64,000 bases of DNA, taken from NCBI GenBank assembly GCA_963711675.1, contig CAVQFB010000006.1:310001-374000 (forward strand). Reading direction: 5' to 3'. Numbering within the stretch: position 1 is the stretch's first letter; every line of letters begins with the position of its first letter. The notes under the pieces are model-generated. The model was not told the DNA's origin. It worked only from the letters and a program-made list of their open reading frames with translations, and searched no databases. This stretch comes from CAVQFB01 sp963711675 (GTDB lineage: Bacteria; Acidobacteriota; Terriglobia; Terriglobales; Acidobacteriaceae). The translations under genes and the position numbers were made by a program. This document shows, piece by piece, positions 30,160 to 38,498 of this stretch.

Positions 30160-31320
30160 TTACTGGTTCAGCGCGGGATCGCCCGGCATCGGATGACTTG
30201 CCTCGTTTGCGTGCGGTACCAGCTGCTGGTAGACGTAGTGCGGGACGTCGGTGCGCCAGTAACCTTCGGTCTTGGCGTAGCCCACAACGCCGAACAGCAG
30301 CGCGGCGACTCCGGCGGCCATCGCCCACGCGGGCATGCGCTTACTGGGAAGCTTCGCAGTCACGACCTCGGGCAGCGCCATATGCAGAGCGCCCTGCGCG
30401 GGACACACCGCGACACACTCCAGGCACCCGGTGCACTCGGCCGACTTGATGCTGACCAGCTTGTCGACGGGCAGGGCTGAGGGGCAGGCCTTCGCGCACT
30501 TGGCGCAATCGATGCAGGTTGAAGCGTCGCGCCGGATGCGCAGCGGGCTGAACAAGGACGTCAGTCCGAGCAGCGCACCGTAGGGGCACAGATAGCGGCA
30601 CCAGAAATTTTGCACGAAAAGTGACGCGACGACCAACACGCCGAGTACGATCAGGCCGGTCTCGCCGAGGAAGCGGAAGAAGTTGAGCATCTTCACGTCG
30701 GCGATCACGCCGTAAGGACTACGCATGAAAGCGGCGATCGCGCCCGCGGACATACTGCTCACTGCCCACACAAAGAATCCGAGCAGCAGGTACTTGAGAC
30801 CGCGCAGCGGAATGTCGGCCCAGCGCGGCAGCTGAAAGTTGCGGCGCAAAAGTTTGTGTCCGGCGCGCCACAGATATTCGGAGACGGTTCCCACCGGGCA
30901 CAGCCAGCCGCAGAAAGCTTTGCGAAACAGGAACGCGATCGAAAGGAACGTGATCAGAAGGAACATCGCCGCGGGATGTACTGCGGGAACGTGGCGAGTC
31001 ACCAGCCAGTACTTCAGGTTCATCATGCCCGCGATCGGAAGCCAGCCTTCGACTCCGGCGGGGCGGGAAATTGCCCGGGTGTCCACGCCCGTTTCGAAGT
31101 GGCGCACCCAAAAATAAAAGAGGGTGCCGAGATAGAGGTTCCACACCAGGAACGCGAACTGGAAGCTTCGACGCAAAATCTGCGAGTAGTCCCGGTCGGT
31201 GCGGCGAATGAGCTTTTTTCGCGGCGTGGGTTGTGGCGCTCTGCCTTTCGGCGCATTCGCTGGAAGAAGAGATGGAGGAAGCTCTGGATGGATTGCGGTA
31301 TGAAGTTGAGTCGCCATCAC
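30160..31320 (-). CDS. Membrane-bound 4Fe-4S ferredoxin-type protein (NapH/NosR-like)
   Basis: The 386-residue protein has about five membrane helices. It carries two CxxxCP loops (FCGWLCPVG and WCRYLCPYGA) like NapH/NosR/CcoG proteins, and two 4Fe-4S clusters, CIDCAKCAKACP and CTGCLECVAVCP, in the cytoplasmic part. It likely passes electrons across or along the membrane to a periplasmic reductase. A perfect CRP/FNR-type palindrome lies 43 bp before its start codon, suggesting redox- or cAMP-linked control. The partner enzyme is not in this window. Confidence 0.85.
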   Translation of the reverse strand: MMATQLHTAIHPELPPSLLPANAPKGRAPQPTPRKKLIRRTDRDYSQILRRSFQFAFLVWNLYLGTLFYFWVRHFETGVDTRAISRPAGVEGWLPIAGMMNLKYWLVTRHVPAVHPAAMFLLITFLSIAFLFRKAFCGWLCPVGTVSEYLWRAGHKLLRRNFQLPRWADIPLRGLKYLLLGFFVWAVSSMSAGAIAAFMRSPYGVIADVKMLNFFRFLGETGLIVLGVLVVASLFVQNFWCRYLCPYGALLGLTSLFSPLRIRRDASTCIDCAKCAKACPSALPVDKLVSIKSAECTGCLECVAVCPAQGALHMALPEVVTAKLPSKRMPAWAMAAGVAALLFGVVGYAKTEGYWRTDVPHYVYQQLVPHANEASHPMPGDPALNQ

Positions 31321-31362
31321 CCCTCCTAAAGAGAAAGAGTAGACGGCTTATCACAGGCAGGC

Positions 31363-31378
31363 TGTGACCTAGGTCACG
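31363..31378. promoter_or_regulatory. CRP/FNR-family operator upstream of the Fe-S protein
   Basis: TGTGA-CCTAGG-TCAC sits in the perfect 14-bp palindrome GTGACCTAGGTCAC. It fits the TGTGA-N6-TCACA class bound by CRP/FNR relatives and lies just upstream of the minus-strand gene starting at 31320. Confidence 0.55.
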
Positions 31379-31450
31379 CATGATTCCGGACGGTTAACTT
31401 ACGGAAATAACGAGGACTTGAGGCCTGCTAAGTTGTTCGCAACAGCGGAG

Positions 31451-31487
31451 ATCCCTACACAATCGGCTTCGCTGGCGGTGTAGGGAT
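31451..31487 (-). terminator. Hairpin downstream of the 31520-31999 gene
   Basis: ATCCCTACAC and GTGTAGGGAT form a perfect 10-bp stem with a 17-base loop. It lies about 33 bp beyond the stop codon of the minus-strand gene. There is no T-run, so termination is only a possibility. Confidence 0.4.
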
Positions 31488-31519
31488 TCCTGGCATCTAT
31501 CTCGCGATAACGTCCGCGA

Positions 31520-31999
31520 TTACTGCAACGGTTCTGAAACGTGCTCATGCACGATGAGCCACTTGCCGTCCTGCTTCTCGAGGACAGCCGTCCAGCGTAT
31601 TTGTGCCATCTCGTGCTTGCCGGCCTTGGTGACCGCGTCTTCTTTTACCGTCGACGTGCACCAGGCGTACTCGCCGGCAGGGTGGATCTGCAGATCGTCG
31701 TTGAGCGTCAACTTGGCGGTCTTGAGATTCGAGAGCAGTGGCACGACGCCCTTCTGGTACTCGTCCCAGTTGTTGTACTTGAGCGGGGCGAGGTCGAAGA
31801 ACGTATGGTCGCCCTGAGCGTAATACTGTGCTTGTTTGCTGGCATCAAGTCCGGCCCAGCCGTCCCAGATCTTCTGAAGGTACGCCCTGTCAGGAAGAGG
31901 GCCGGTGGGAGCGGCTTTGGCGGCCTTCTTGTGTTGGGCAAAACTGGAAATGCTGAGTGCGGCGACCAGAACCAGCATGGTCAGAAAGCGCTTCTGCAT
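31520..31999 (-). CDS. Secreted SnoaL/DUF4440-like protein
   Basis: The 159-residue protein starts at ATG 31999 behind GGAGGAT (spacing about 6). A signal peptide (LTMLVLVAALSISSFAQ) is followed by an NTF2-like domain: IWDGWAGLDASKQAQYYA, DLAPLKYNNWDEY, and WTAVLEKQDGKWLIVHEHVS at the end. Proteins ending W-x-IVHEH-x-S are typical of this group. The substrate or ligand is unknown. Confidence 0.8.
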   Translation of the reverse strand: MQKRFLTMLVLVAALSISSFAQHKKAAKAAPTGPLPDRAYLQKIWDGWAGLDASKQAQYYAQGDHTFFDLAPLKYNNWDEYQKGVVPLLSNLKTAKLTLNDDLQIHPAGEYAWCTSTVKEDAVTKAGKHEMAQIRWTAVLEKQDGKWLIVHEHVSEPLQ

Positions 32000-32100
32000 G
32001 TGTATCCTCCGTTTCGGGGTGCGATTGTCGCACAAAACCCACGCGGAGTCACAGCGGCGAAAACAGCCCACTCAGTTCCAGGCGGCCGAAGGAAACACTG

Positions 32101-32179
32101 AACCACGAAGGACACGAAGTCGCACGAAGGTTCGGCTCCGAGGGGTTTCCCTTTGTGTGCCTTCGTGCCCTTTGTGGTT
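32101..32179. repeat. Inverted repeat AACCACGAAGG...
   Basis: AACCACGAAGGACACGAAG (32101-32119) and CTTCGTGCCCTTTGTGGTT (32161-32179) are complementary at 17 of 19 positions around a 41-base centre. Sequences of this kind (accacgaaggacacgaag) are familiar intergenic repeats in many soil bacteria; a relative (ctccgtgactcagtgtctcc) lies near 57.25 kb. Confidence 0.6.
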
Positions 32180-32217
32180 AAGCGGTGCGAACTGGAAGCG
32201 ATGGCATCGCAGCTCGG

Positions 32218-32631
32218 TTACAGGAACGTACTATCGCCACTTGCCTTGATGGGCTCGACTTTTGCCGGTTCAGGCTTCTTTTTTTCCGATACCTGGCGGT
32301 TTGCCTGCTCGTTGACGGCCTGCTCCAACTGATTCATGAAGCCGCGCAGGGTTTCGTCACCGGTGTTGAGAATACCTCGCAGTTCGGCGCTCGCGGCAAT
32401 TGCTTGCTGATAAGCGGCCCGGGCCTGGTTGAGTAGTTCCACGTGCTGCATGAAGGCGGTGGCAGCTTTGCTGAACTTGTCGACTGCCGCTACGTACGCG
32501 GCCATCGTGGCCTGCGTCGGCTGGGCCGTGACGTTGGCCGGCTGCGGGGCCGTCGGTCCCGACTGAGATCCCGGCTGCGCAGGCTGAGGGAAAGCTGTGG
32601 TCTGAGCCCCAGCTTGAGTGGGTTTCCACAT
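32218..32631 (-). CDS. Hypothetical protein with Gln/Pro-rich N-terminus
   Basis: The 137-residue protein has a Gln/Pro/Ala-rich first 45 residues, then a helical domain (AAYVAAVDKFSKAATAFMQH and LNQARAAYQQAIAASAELRG). Its tail is charged (SEKKKPEPAKVEP). There is no signal peptide. AGGAG lies about 10 bp upstream of the ATG at 32631. Function is unknown. Confidence 0.6.
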   Translation of the reverse strand: MWKPTQAGAQTTAFPQPAQPGSQSGPTAPQPANVTAQPTQATMAAYVAAVDKFSKAATAFMQHVELLNQARAAYQQAIAASAELRGILNTGDETLRGFMNQLEQAVNEQANRQVSEKKKPEPAKVEPIKASGDSTFL

Positions 32632-32747
32632 TTCGTTTTCGCTCCTGAAAAGGATTGGCCGACTCCCCTGGGGGTAAGGAGTGGCATGGCATTATTAACA
32701 CTCGGGGGGAAATGCGTCAATTCGCGGAAACATGTATCTACTTTGGT

Positions 32748-32776
32748 TTGACCGATTTGTCTACCGCACGTTAAAA
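32748..32776 (+). promoter_or_regulatory. Putative rplU promoter
   Basis: TTGACC (32748-32753) and TTAAAA (32771-32776) are separated by exactly 17 bp, about 155 bp before rplU. The leader could hold a ribosomal-protein regulatory structure but I see no clear one. Confidence 0.5.
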
Positions 32777-32930
32777 TGGCTGAGTTTGTCTGTAACTGCG
32801 GACCCGTTCTGGGGCGCTCGCGCCTGTGGAAGAAGCGTCGGCGCGCAAAGACACAGCAAGCATAGCGAATTCAGAGTTCCCGTAGAGCGCCAGTGTGCGC
32901 CCCGGGCAGTCGATTGATGGAGGCACGAGT

Positions 32931-33398
32931 ATGTATGCGGTCATCCGCGCCGGAGGCAAGCAGTACCGAGTGGCGCCCGGGGATGTGATTCGCGTCGAAA
33001 AGACTGGCACGGACGGCGCCAACGTAGAGTTCAGCGACGTGCTGGCGGTATCGGGAGCGGAGGGCGAAATCTCTCGTCCGCAGTCGGAGGCGCGAGTCGT
33101 TGGTGAGGTGGTCGAGGAAGGCCGCGCCGACAAGATCCTCGTCTTCCACTACAAGCGCAAGAAGCAGTACAAGAAGTTGCGCGGACACCGGCAGCCGTTC
33201 ACTGCGGTGCGGATTACGGAAATCGCGTTTGACGGGCAGAAATTCACCGCGCCCGAAGTGCCGAAAAAAGAAGTGAAGGCGAAGAAAGCGAAGCCAGCCG
33301 CACAGGCAGGTGCAGCGGCGGAAGCAAAGTCTCCGGCCAAGAAAAAAGCCGCGAAGAAGTCGGCTGCAAAGAAAGCCGCGCCGAAGAAAAAGAAGTAG
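32931..33398 (+). CDS. rplU: 50S ribosomal protein L21 with Lys/Ala-rich tail
   Basis: L21 is a large-subunit ribosomal protein. Residues 1-103 are the standard domain: MYAVIRAGGKQYRV, KILVFHYKRKKQYKKLRGHR. A further 50 residues follow that L21 usually lacks, rich in Lys and Ala (AKSPAKKKAAKKSAAKKAAP), like a histone H1-type tail. ATG 32931 follows GGAGG (32919-32923). It is followed by rpmA and obgE as in most bacteria. Confidence 0.95.
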   Translation: MYAVIRAGGKQYRVAPGDVIRVEKTGTDGANVEFSDVLAVSGAEGEISRPQSEARVVGEVVEEGRADKILVFHYKRKKQYKKLRGHRQPFTAVRITEIAFDGQKFTAPEVPKKEVKAKKAKPAAQAGAAAEAKSPAKKKAAKKSAAKKAAPKKKK

Positions 33399-33421
33399 TA
33401 GTAGCCGGTACCGAGAGATTA

Positions 33422-33449
33422 AGAACTGAGAACCAGGAACTGAGAACTG
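33422..33449 (+). repeat. Heptanucleotide-phased array in rpmA leader
   Basis: AGAACTG, AGAACCA, GGAACTG, AGAACTG follow one another in register and end four bases before the rpmA ATG. The unit is nearly the same as in the gyrA leader. Confidence 0.65.
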
Positions 33450-33453
33450 TCTT

Positions 33454-33723
33454 ATGGCACATAAAAAAGGATTAGGAAGTTCACGAAACGGGCGCGATTC
33501 CAACGCGCAGCGCTTAGGATTCAAGGCGTTCGGCGGGCAGATCGTGCCAGGCGGGACGATCATCGTGCGGCAGCGCGGCACGCGCGTAAAGCCTGGGCTG
33601 AACGTCGGCCGCGGCAAGGACGACACCTTGTTCGCCAAGATCAGCGGCCGCATCAAGTTCCAGGACAAAGGCTCGATGGGCAAGTTCGTGATGATCGAGC
33701 CGCTCGAAGCCGCCAAGGCGTAG
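33454..33723 (+). CDS. rpmA: 50S ribosomal protein L27
   Basis: The 89-residue L27 begins MAHKKGLGSSRNGRDSNAQR and has GGQIVPGGTIIVRQRGT in the middle. The N-terminal tail reaches the peptidyl transferase centre. It begins directly with MAHKKG, so no cleaved N-terminal extension is present. It stands between rplU and obgE. Confidence 0.97.
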   Translation: MAHKKGLGSSRNGRDSNAQRLGFKAFGGQIVPGGTIIVRQRGTRVKPGLNVGRGKDDTLFAKISGRIKFQDKGSMGKFVMIEPLEAAKA

Positions 33724-33788
33724 TCGTTTCCGAGACTTTCTGTAAAGATCTCTCAGAGGTCGCCCGGCCACAACCGATGCGACCTGTT

Positions 33789-33818
33789 AGCCTCGCCTTC
33801 GGACGAGGCTTTTTCTTT
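33789..33818 (+). terminator. Terminator after rpmA
   Basis: AGCCTCG (33789-33795), loop CCTTCGGA, CGAGGCT (33804-33810) and then TTTTCTTT form a classic stem plus T-run. Confidence 0.8.
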
Positions 33819-33903
33819 GGTCGGGGGTCTTTGGTCGTTCGTCTTTAGTCGGGGTTGTTCTCAGCCGTTCCTGGCGACGAGCGACTAAAGACTATTGACG
33901 ATT
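33819..33903 (+). repeat. Inverted pair of heptanucleotide arrays in obgE leader
   Basis: The left arm has GGTCGGG, GGTCTTT, GGTCGTT, CGTCTTT, AGTCGGG (33819-33853). The right arm has GACGAGC, GACTAAA, GACTATT, GACGATT (33876-33903). GTCTTTAGTCG (33841-33851) and CGACTAAAGAC (33882-33892) are exactly complementary, so the leader can form a hairpin that ends four bases before the obgE ATG. Confidence 0.65.
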
Positions 33904-33907
33904 TTCC

Positions 33908-34957
33908 ATGTTCATCGACGAGGCCAAAATTCGAGTGAAGGCGGGCGACGGCGGCAACGGCTGCATGGCGTTCCGGCGGGAGAAGTTCGTCCCGCGCGGT
34001 GGGCCTTCGGGCGGCGACGGTGGCGACGGCGGCGACATCGTCATGGAATCGAGCGAGCGCCACAACACGCTGGTGCATTTCCGTTTCAATCCTGAATACA
34101 AGGCTGAGCGTGGCCGGCACGGCGAAGGGTCGAACAAGAAGGGACGGGAAGGGGCGGATGTGGTGCTCAAGGTGCCGGTTGGAACCATCGTCTACGACGC
34201 TGAGACTGGCGACAAGGTGCACGATTTCTCGCGGACCGATGAACGTGTCATCGTCGCTCGAGGGGGCCGCGGGGGACGCGGCAATGCGCGCTTCGCGACT
34301 TCGACTCACCAGGCGCCACGCGAGCACGAACCCGGCCGCCCGGGCGAGGAGCGCCTATTCCGGCTGGAACTCAAGCTTCTGGCGGATGTTGGGTTAGTCG
34401 GCTATCCGAACGTAGGGAAGTCGACTTTGATTTCGCGCATTTCCGCGGCGCGCCCAAAGATCGCGGACTACCCGTTTACGACGCTTGAGCCCAATCTCGG
34501 GGTGGTCGTTGTGGGCGAGCCGCCGGAGGAAACAAGCTTTGTGGTTGCCGACATTCCCGGTCTGATTGAAGGCGCGCATACCGGCGCAGGCCTGGGAACG
34601 CAGTTCCTCAGGCATATCGAGCGGACACGTTTGCTGGTGCACCTGGTGGACGTTTCGGATGGCAGCGGCCGGCCGGACGTGGTGAATGACGTAGAAGTCA
34701 TCACGGAGGAGCTAAGAAGCTTCGGAGCAGGTTTGGAAGGGAAGCCCATGATCATGGCGGCTTCGAAAATCGACGTGGCAAACAAAGACAAGCTGGCCAA
34801 GCTCAAGCGGTATTGTAAAAAGCAGGGTCTCGAGCTGCACGCGATCTCGGCGGTTACAGGCAAAGGCATTGAGGATCTGAAATGGGCTATAGCGAAGAAG
34901 CTGGAGCAAGTAAGAGAAGCGGAAGAATCGGTGGCAGCTAGTCCAGAGGCAAACTGA
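33908..34957 (+). CDS. obgE: GTPase ObgE/CgtA
   Basis: This essential GTPase is involved in 50S assembly and stress control. The 349-residue protein has the glycine-rich OBG fold (KAGDGGNGCMAFRREKFVPR; GGRGGRGNARFAT), then the G domain: G1 GYPNVGKSTL, switch DYPFTTLEPNLG, G3 DIPGLIEGAH, G4 AASKIDV, G5 SAVTGKGI. It lacks the extra C-terminal OCT domain found in some species. Third gene of rplU-rpmA-obgE but with a terminator before it. Confidence 0.97.
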   Translation: MFIDEAKIRVKAGDGGNGCMAFRREKFVPRGGPSGGDGGDGGDIVMESSERHNTLVHFRFNPEYKAERGRHGEGSNKKGREGADVVLKVPVGTIVYDAETGDKVHDFSRTDERVIVARGGRGGRGNARFATSTHQAPREHEPGRPGEERLFRLELKLLADVGLVGYPNVGKSTLISRISAARPKIADYPFTTLEPNLGVVVVGEPPEETSFVVADIPGLIEGAHTGAGLGTQFLRHIERTRLLVHLVDVSDGSGRPDVVNDVEVITEELRSFGAGLEGKPMIMAASKIDVANKDKLAKLKRYCKKQGLELHAISAVTGKGIEDLKWAIAKKLEQVREAEESVAASPEAN

Positions 34958-35000
34958 CCTTAAAGACGAAGGACCATCGACCAAAAGACAAAAAAAGAAG

Positions 35001-35028
35001 AGGCGGCCTGGGATGGCCGCCTTTCTTT
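35001..35028 (+). terminator. Terminator after obgE
   Basis: AGGCGGCC, loop TGGGAT and GGCCGCCT followed by TTCTTT form a perfect 8-bp stem. The stem core is almost the same as those after gyrB and ftsH. Confidence 0.8.
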
Positions 35029-35102
35029 CACTTCGGGGGGGCTTCACTGCTCTACCGCGACTCCTAGGATGAAGGCTGATTCACGTTTTACAACTATGTG
35101 TG

Positions 35103-37385
35103 CTACGCCTGCGATATCTGCGATCCATGCTGGAAGCGATACTGCAGGATTTTGGCCGCGAGTGCGGGGCTGACCTCCGCACCATTCTCTTCGACGGTGC
35201 GCACCACTTCGCCGCGGCAGATGACTTCGGTTGCGGCGAGTCCGGCAATTTCCACCGGCAGCACAAGGTTGATCTCGAGTTGAGCGTTGGGTTGGAGCGT
35301 TTCCTCGGCCTCGAAAAGAAGGCCGGAGCGGCTGATGTTGTGGGTTGTCCCTTTCCGCCAGCTTTGTTCGCCGAGCAGGCGATAACGCAGGGGAAGGTGA
35401 AGATTGAAGCGCTGGGCGCGGAAAGGCGGGTACTTTTCCGTCGTTCCTTTGGCTTGCACTTCCTGCATGGTTCGAGTTGACATAGCAACCTCCGGGGAGA
35501 GCATTTCGAAATCAAGCACCTCGCGCACTTTGGTTTTGAGCGCGGGGAGGGTAAAGGGCTTCTGCAGCAGGGTGATGCCTGCGTCCAGCAAGCCGTTATG
35601 GCTGATGGCATTCTCCGTGTATCCCGACATGTACAAGACCTTGGTGTCGGGACGCAGCGAAGTGATGCGTTGGGCCAGTTCGCGCCCGTTCATCCCCGGC
35701 ATGATGACGTCGGTCAGCAGCAGGTGAATGGGGCCTTGGTGAGCGGTACAAATCTGCACTGCGGCGGCGCCGTCGGCGCCTTCCAGAACCGTGTAGCCCT
35801 GGTTTTCCAGGAATTGGCGCGCCAGCCGGCGAAGGTTGTCTTCGTCTTCGACGAGAAGGATGGTTTCCATCCCGTCCTTGCGCTGCGCGCCGGCAGCGAC
35901 TGTGGGTTGAACCGTTGCGGTCTCTTCGATCTGTGTGACCCGGGGTAAAAAGATTTTGAAGGTGGTTCCCTTTCCCACTTCGCTGGAAACCCAGATGTTG
36001 CCGCCACTCTGTTTCACGATGCCATATACGGTGGAGAGTCCCAGACCCGTGCCCTTCGTGCCTTTGGTGGTGAAGAACGGCTCGAAGATGTGCAGCTGAG
36101 TTTCAGGGTCGATGCCGGTTCCGGTATCGCTGATGGCAAGTAGTACGTATTCCCCGGGCTCGACGGGGGCGTGCAAGCGCGCGTAGTTGTCATCCAGTGT
36201 GACATTGGCGGTCTCGATGGTGAGCCGGCCGCCGTTGGGCATGGCGTCACGGGCATTGACTGCGAGATTCAGGATCACCTGCTCGACCTGCCCGGGATCG
36301 GCCTTCACTGCCCCGATGTCAGCACTGGGGATCATGACCAGGTCGATGTCTTCGCCAATCAGGCGGGTAAGCATCTTCAGGTTCTCGGTGACGACCTCGT
36401 TGAGATCGAGAACCTTGGGTGCCAGCATCTGCTTTCGACTGAACGCGAGCAGTTGACGAGTCAGGGAAGTGGCGCGATCGGCCGCACTGGCAATCTCCTG
36501 GGCGGGGCCGCGCAGTGTGGCGTCGGGACCTAGCCTGTCGAGCAGGAACTCGGAATATCCTGAGATCACCATGAGCAGATTGTTGAAGTCGTGCGCGACT
36601 CCGCCTGCCAGTCGGCCGATGGCCTCCATTTTTTGCGATTGCTGCAGCTGTAGTTCGAGCGCGCGGCGCTCGGTGACGTCTTCGGTGAAGAGCTCGTAGA
36701 AAGTTGCCTTCCTCTCGTCCTTCATAGCGCGGCCTGAGATGCGGAGCGCGATAGGATTGCCGTCTTTGCGCTGCCACTCGGCGACCACACCGTCGAATTC
36801 TTTTAGCGAGCGGAAGTAGTCGGCGAGCTGGAACCAGTGCTGCGCGTCGGCATAGAGCGTGCCAAGGTGCCGGCCCACCAACTCAGACGCGTTCTTGTAG
36901 CCCAGCGTTGAGATCAGCGCGGGATTCACGTCGAGCAGCAGGCCCGACGCGTCCGTTCGACAGATGCCGTAAGGGGCATTCGTGACGAGTGACCGGAAGT
37001 TGACTTCAGACTGGCGCAGCCCCTCCTGAGCCGTGCGCAGCGCCGCATTGAACCAGCATATGAGCATGGCGACGGAGAAAAACAGCGACAGCTGAATGAG
37101 TGAGGTACGATATTCGCTTGGGGTGTGCTCGCCGGCGAGCGAGTAGTATGCGCTCACCGTCAGCGCGAACGAGGTGGCCACCAGTCCGGGCTTCCATCCG
37201 CCGTACCAGGCGCTGACCATCACCGCAACCGCAAAAACGACTAGACGGCTTTCGAAAACGTCGGCCAGAAGCAGCGCCGGAATGAGGGCCAGAGTCGTGC
37301 TGAGGATGGCGACTCCGAAGCGCAGGATCGGCGCGCGGGCGGGAGGAACGTACCGTGTGCGAAGAAGGGGGAGGTTCAGTCGCAT
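35103..37385 (-). CDS. Hybrid histidine kinase: membrane domain-PAS-HisKA-HATPase-REC-PilZ
   Basis: The 760-residue protein begins with a DUF4118-like membrane domain (about residues 20-115). A PAS domain follows (about 125-245), then HisKA with phosphorylatable His in GGVAHDFNNLL (near 265), HATPase (ILNLAVNARDAMPNGG; GTGLGLSTVYGIVKQSGG) and a receiver domain with Asp in LLLTDVIMPGMNG. The last ~110 residues look like PilZ (RAQRFNLHLPLRYRL; NISRSGLLFE), a domain that often binds c-di-GMP. The first RxxxR residues are degenerate, so binding is uncertain. No separate response regulator is adjacent. Confidence 0.88.
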   Translation of the reverse strand: MRLNLPLLRTRYVPPARAPILRFGVAILSTTLALIPALLLADVFESRLVVFAVAVMVSAWYGGWKPGLVATSFALTVSAYYSLAGEHTPSEYRTSLIQLSLFFSVAMLICWFNAALRTAQEGLRQSEVNFRSLVTNAPYGICRTDASGLLLDVNPALISTLGYKNASELVGRHLGTLYADAQHWFQLADYFRSLKEFDGVVAEWQRKDGNPIALRISGRAMKDERKATFYELFTEDVTERRALELQLQQSQKMEAIGRLAGGVAHDFNNLLMVISGYSEFLLDRLGPDATLRGPAQEIASAADRATSLTRQLLAFSRKQMLAPKVLDLNEVVTENLKMLTRLIGEDIDLVMIPSADIGAVKADPGQVEQVILNLAVNARDAMPNGGRLTIETANVTLDDNYARLHAPVEPGEYVLLAISDTGTGIDPETQLHIFEPFFTTKGTKGTGLGLSTVYGIVKQSGGNIWVSSEVGKGTTFKIFLPRVTQIEETATVQPTVAAGAQRKDGMETILLVEDEDNLRRLARQFLENQGYTVLEGADGAAAVQICTAHQGPIHLLLTDVIMPGMNGRELAQRITSLRPDTKVLYMSGYTENAISHNGLLDAGITLLQKPFTLPALKTKVREVLDFEMLSPEVAMSTRTMQEVQAKGTTEKYPPFRAQRFNLHLPLRYRLLGEQSWRKGTTHNISRSGLLFEAEETLQPNAQLEINLVLPVEIAGLAATEVICRGEVVRTVEENGAEVSPALAAKILQYRFQHGSQISQA

Positions 37386-37628
37386 ACCAGGCCATCCTAG
37401 TGCTGCTTAGCGAATTGAGCGAGTTACGCTAGTCCATCGAAGTGCTGCCCAATTGCACCGGGATACCCCGAGACAAGGCCATGGACAACGGTTTTGGGGC
37501 GCTGACGAGTGGCGCACTATTATGGACGGGTTTCGCCTGTGGACAAGAGAATTTCTCAGTTTGCCGAACAAGAACTTGCAACAAGCGGTCGAAACCGGGA
37601 AACTACCGGAATCATCGGACGATCCTGA
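37386..37628. other. Divergent spacer between kinase and nadD
   Basis: This 243-bp region contains no gene I can support. No repeat array or clear promoter consensus is visible. Confidence 0.5.
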
Positions 37629-38354
37629 ATGAACATCGGCCTTTTTGGCGGAACGTTTGACCCCATTCACCGTGGCCACTTGGCACTGGCACAGGCTGCG
37701 GCCGAGACGTACCAATTGGGACGCATTCACCTGGTTCCGGCAAATGTTCCACCCCACAAGCAGGACCAGCCGACAACACCCTTTTTCCATAGGTACGCCA
37801 TGGTGGTGCTGGCGACCGCGACGCAGAAGGATCTGCTGCCTTCGTTGCTGGAAGCGCCGGAGACCGTGATCGCGCCATCAGCGGGCAAAGCCGCGGCTAA
37901 GAAGGATCGCGGGGCCGGCGCAGAAGCGAACTACACCATCGACACGGTGCGCAGATTCAAGCGCGAGCTGAAGAAGAGCGACCGGTTGTTCTTCCTGATC
38001 GGAATTGATGCATTTCGCCACATTGCCACCTGGCATGAAGCGAAAGCTCTGTTCCAGGAGTGCGAGTTCATTGTGGCCAGCCGCCCAAGGTACTCGTTGG
38101 CCGACGTGGCCAACGCGCTGCCGGAGGGACTGCGTCCGGCGGCTGCGGTGACCAAGCCCTTTCAAAAGCAGGCGGCCAAGGGCGACCTGGTCTTGCCCGG
38201 GGCCACCGTGCACTTGCTGGAGGGTGTGAATCAGGATATTTCGGCAACCGCGATTCGCGATGCCGCCTCGAAGGGAAAAGCGCTTGGCAGGTTTGTCGAT
38301 CCCCTCGTCGCCGACTACATCAAGAAGATGGGACTGTACAAAAACAGTCTCTAG
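37629..38354 (+). CDS. nadD: Nicotinate-nucleotide adenylyltransferase
   Basis: NadD makes nicotinic acid adenine dinucleotide in NAD synthesis. The 241-residue protein has the N-terminal nucleotidyltransferase motif GLFGGTFDPIHRGHLALA and the C-terminal signature ISATAIRDAASKGK (family ISST.IR), then VDPLVADYIKKMGLY. An insertion (SAGKAAAKKDRGAGAEANYT) near residue 85 is longer than usual. It precedes rsfS, the conserved order. Confidence 0.95.
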   Translation: MNIGLFGGTFDPIHRGHLALAQAAAETYQLGRIHLVPANVPPHKQDQPTTPFFHRYAMVVLATATQKDLLPSLLEAPETVIAPSAGKAAAKKDRGAGAEANYTIDTVRRFKRELKKSDRLFFLIGIDAFRHIATWHEAKALFQECEFIVASRPRYSLADVANALPEGLRPAAAVTKPFQKQAAKGDLVLPGATVHLLEGVNQDISATAIRDAASKGKALGRFVDPLVADYIKKMGLYKNSL

Positions 38355-38498
38355 TCGTTGGGTCGCTAGTCGTTAATCGGCGGCACAGGAGCATGTTCCG
38401 CTACGACAAGCTACAATGGCACAGCGGGCCGCGGCTTCCGAAGTTCGGTGTGCGCGGCCTTACTCCGACCAACGCATATCAGTGAGTCAATCCCACGA

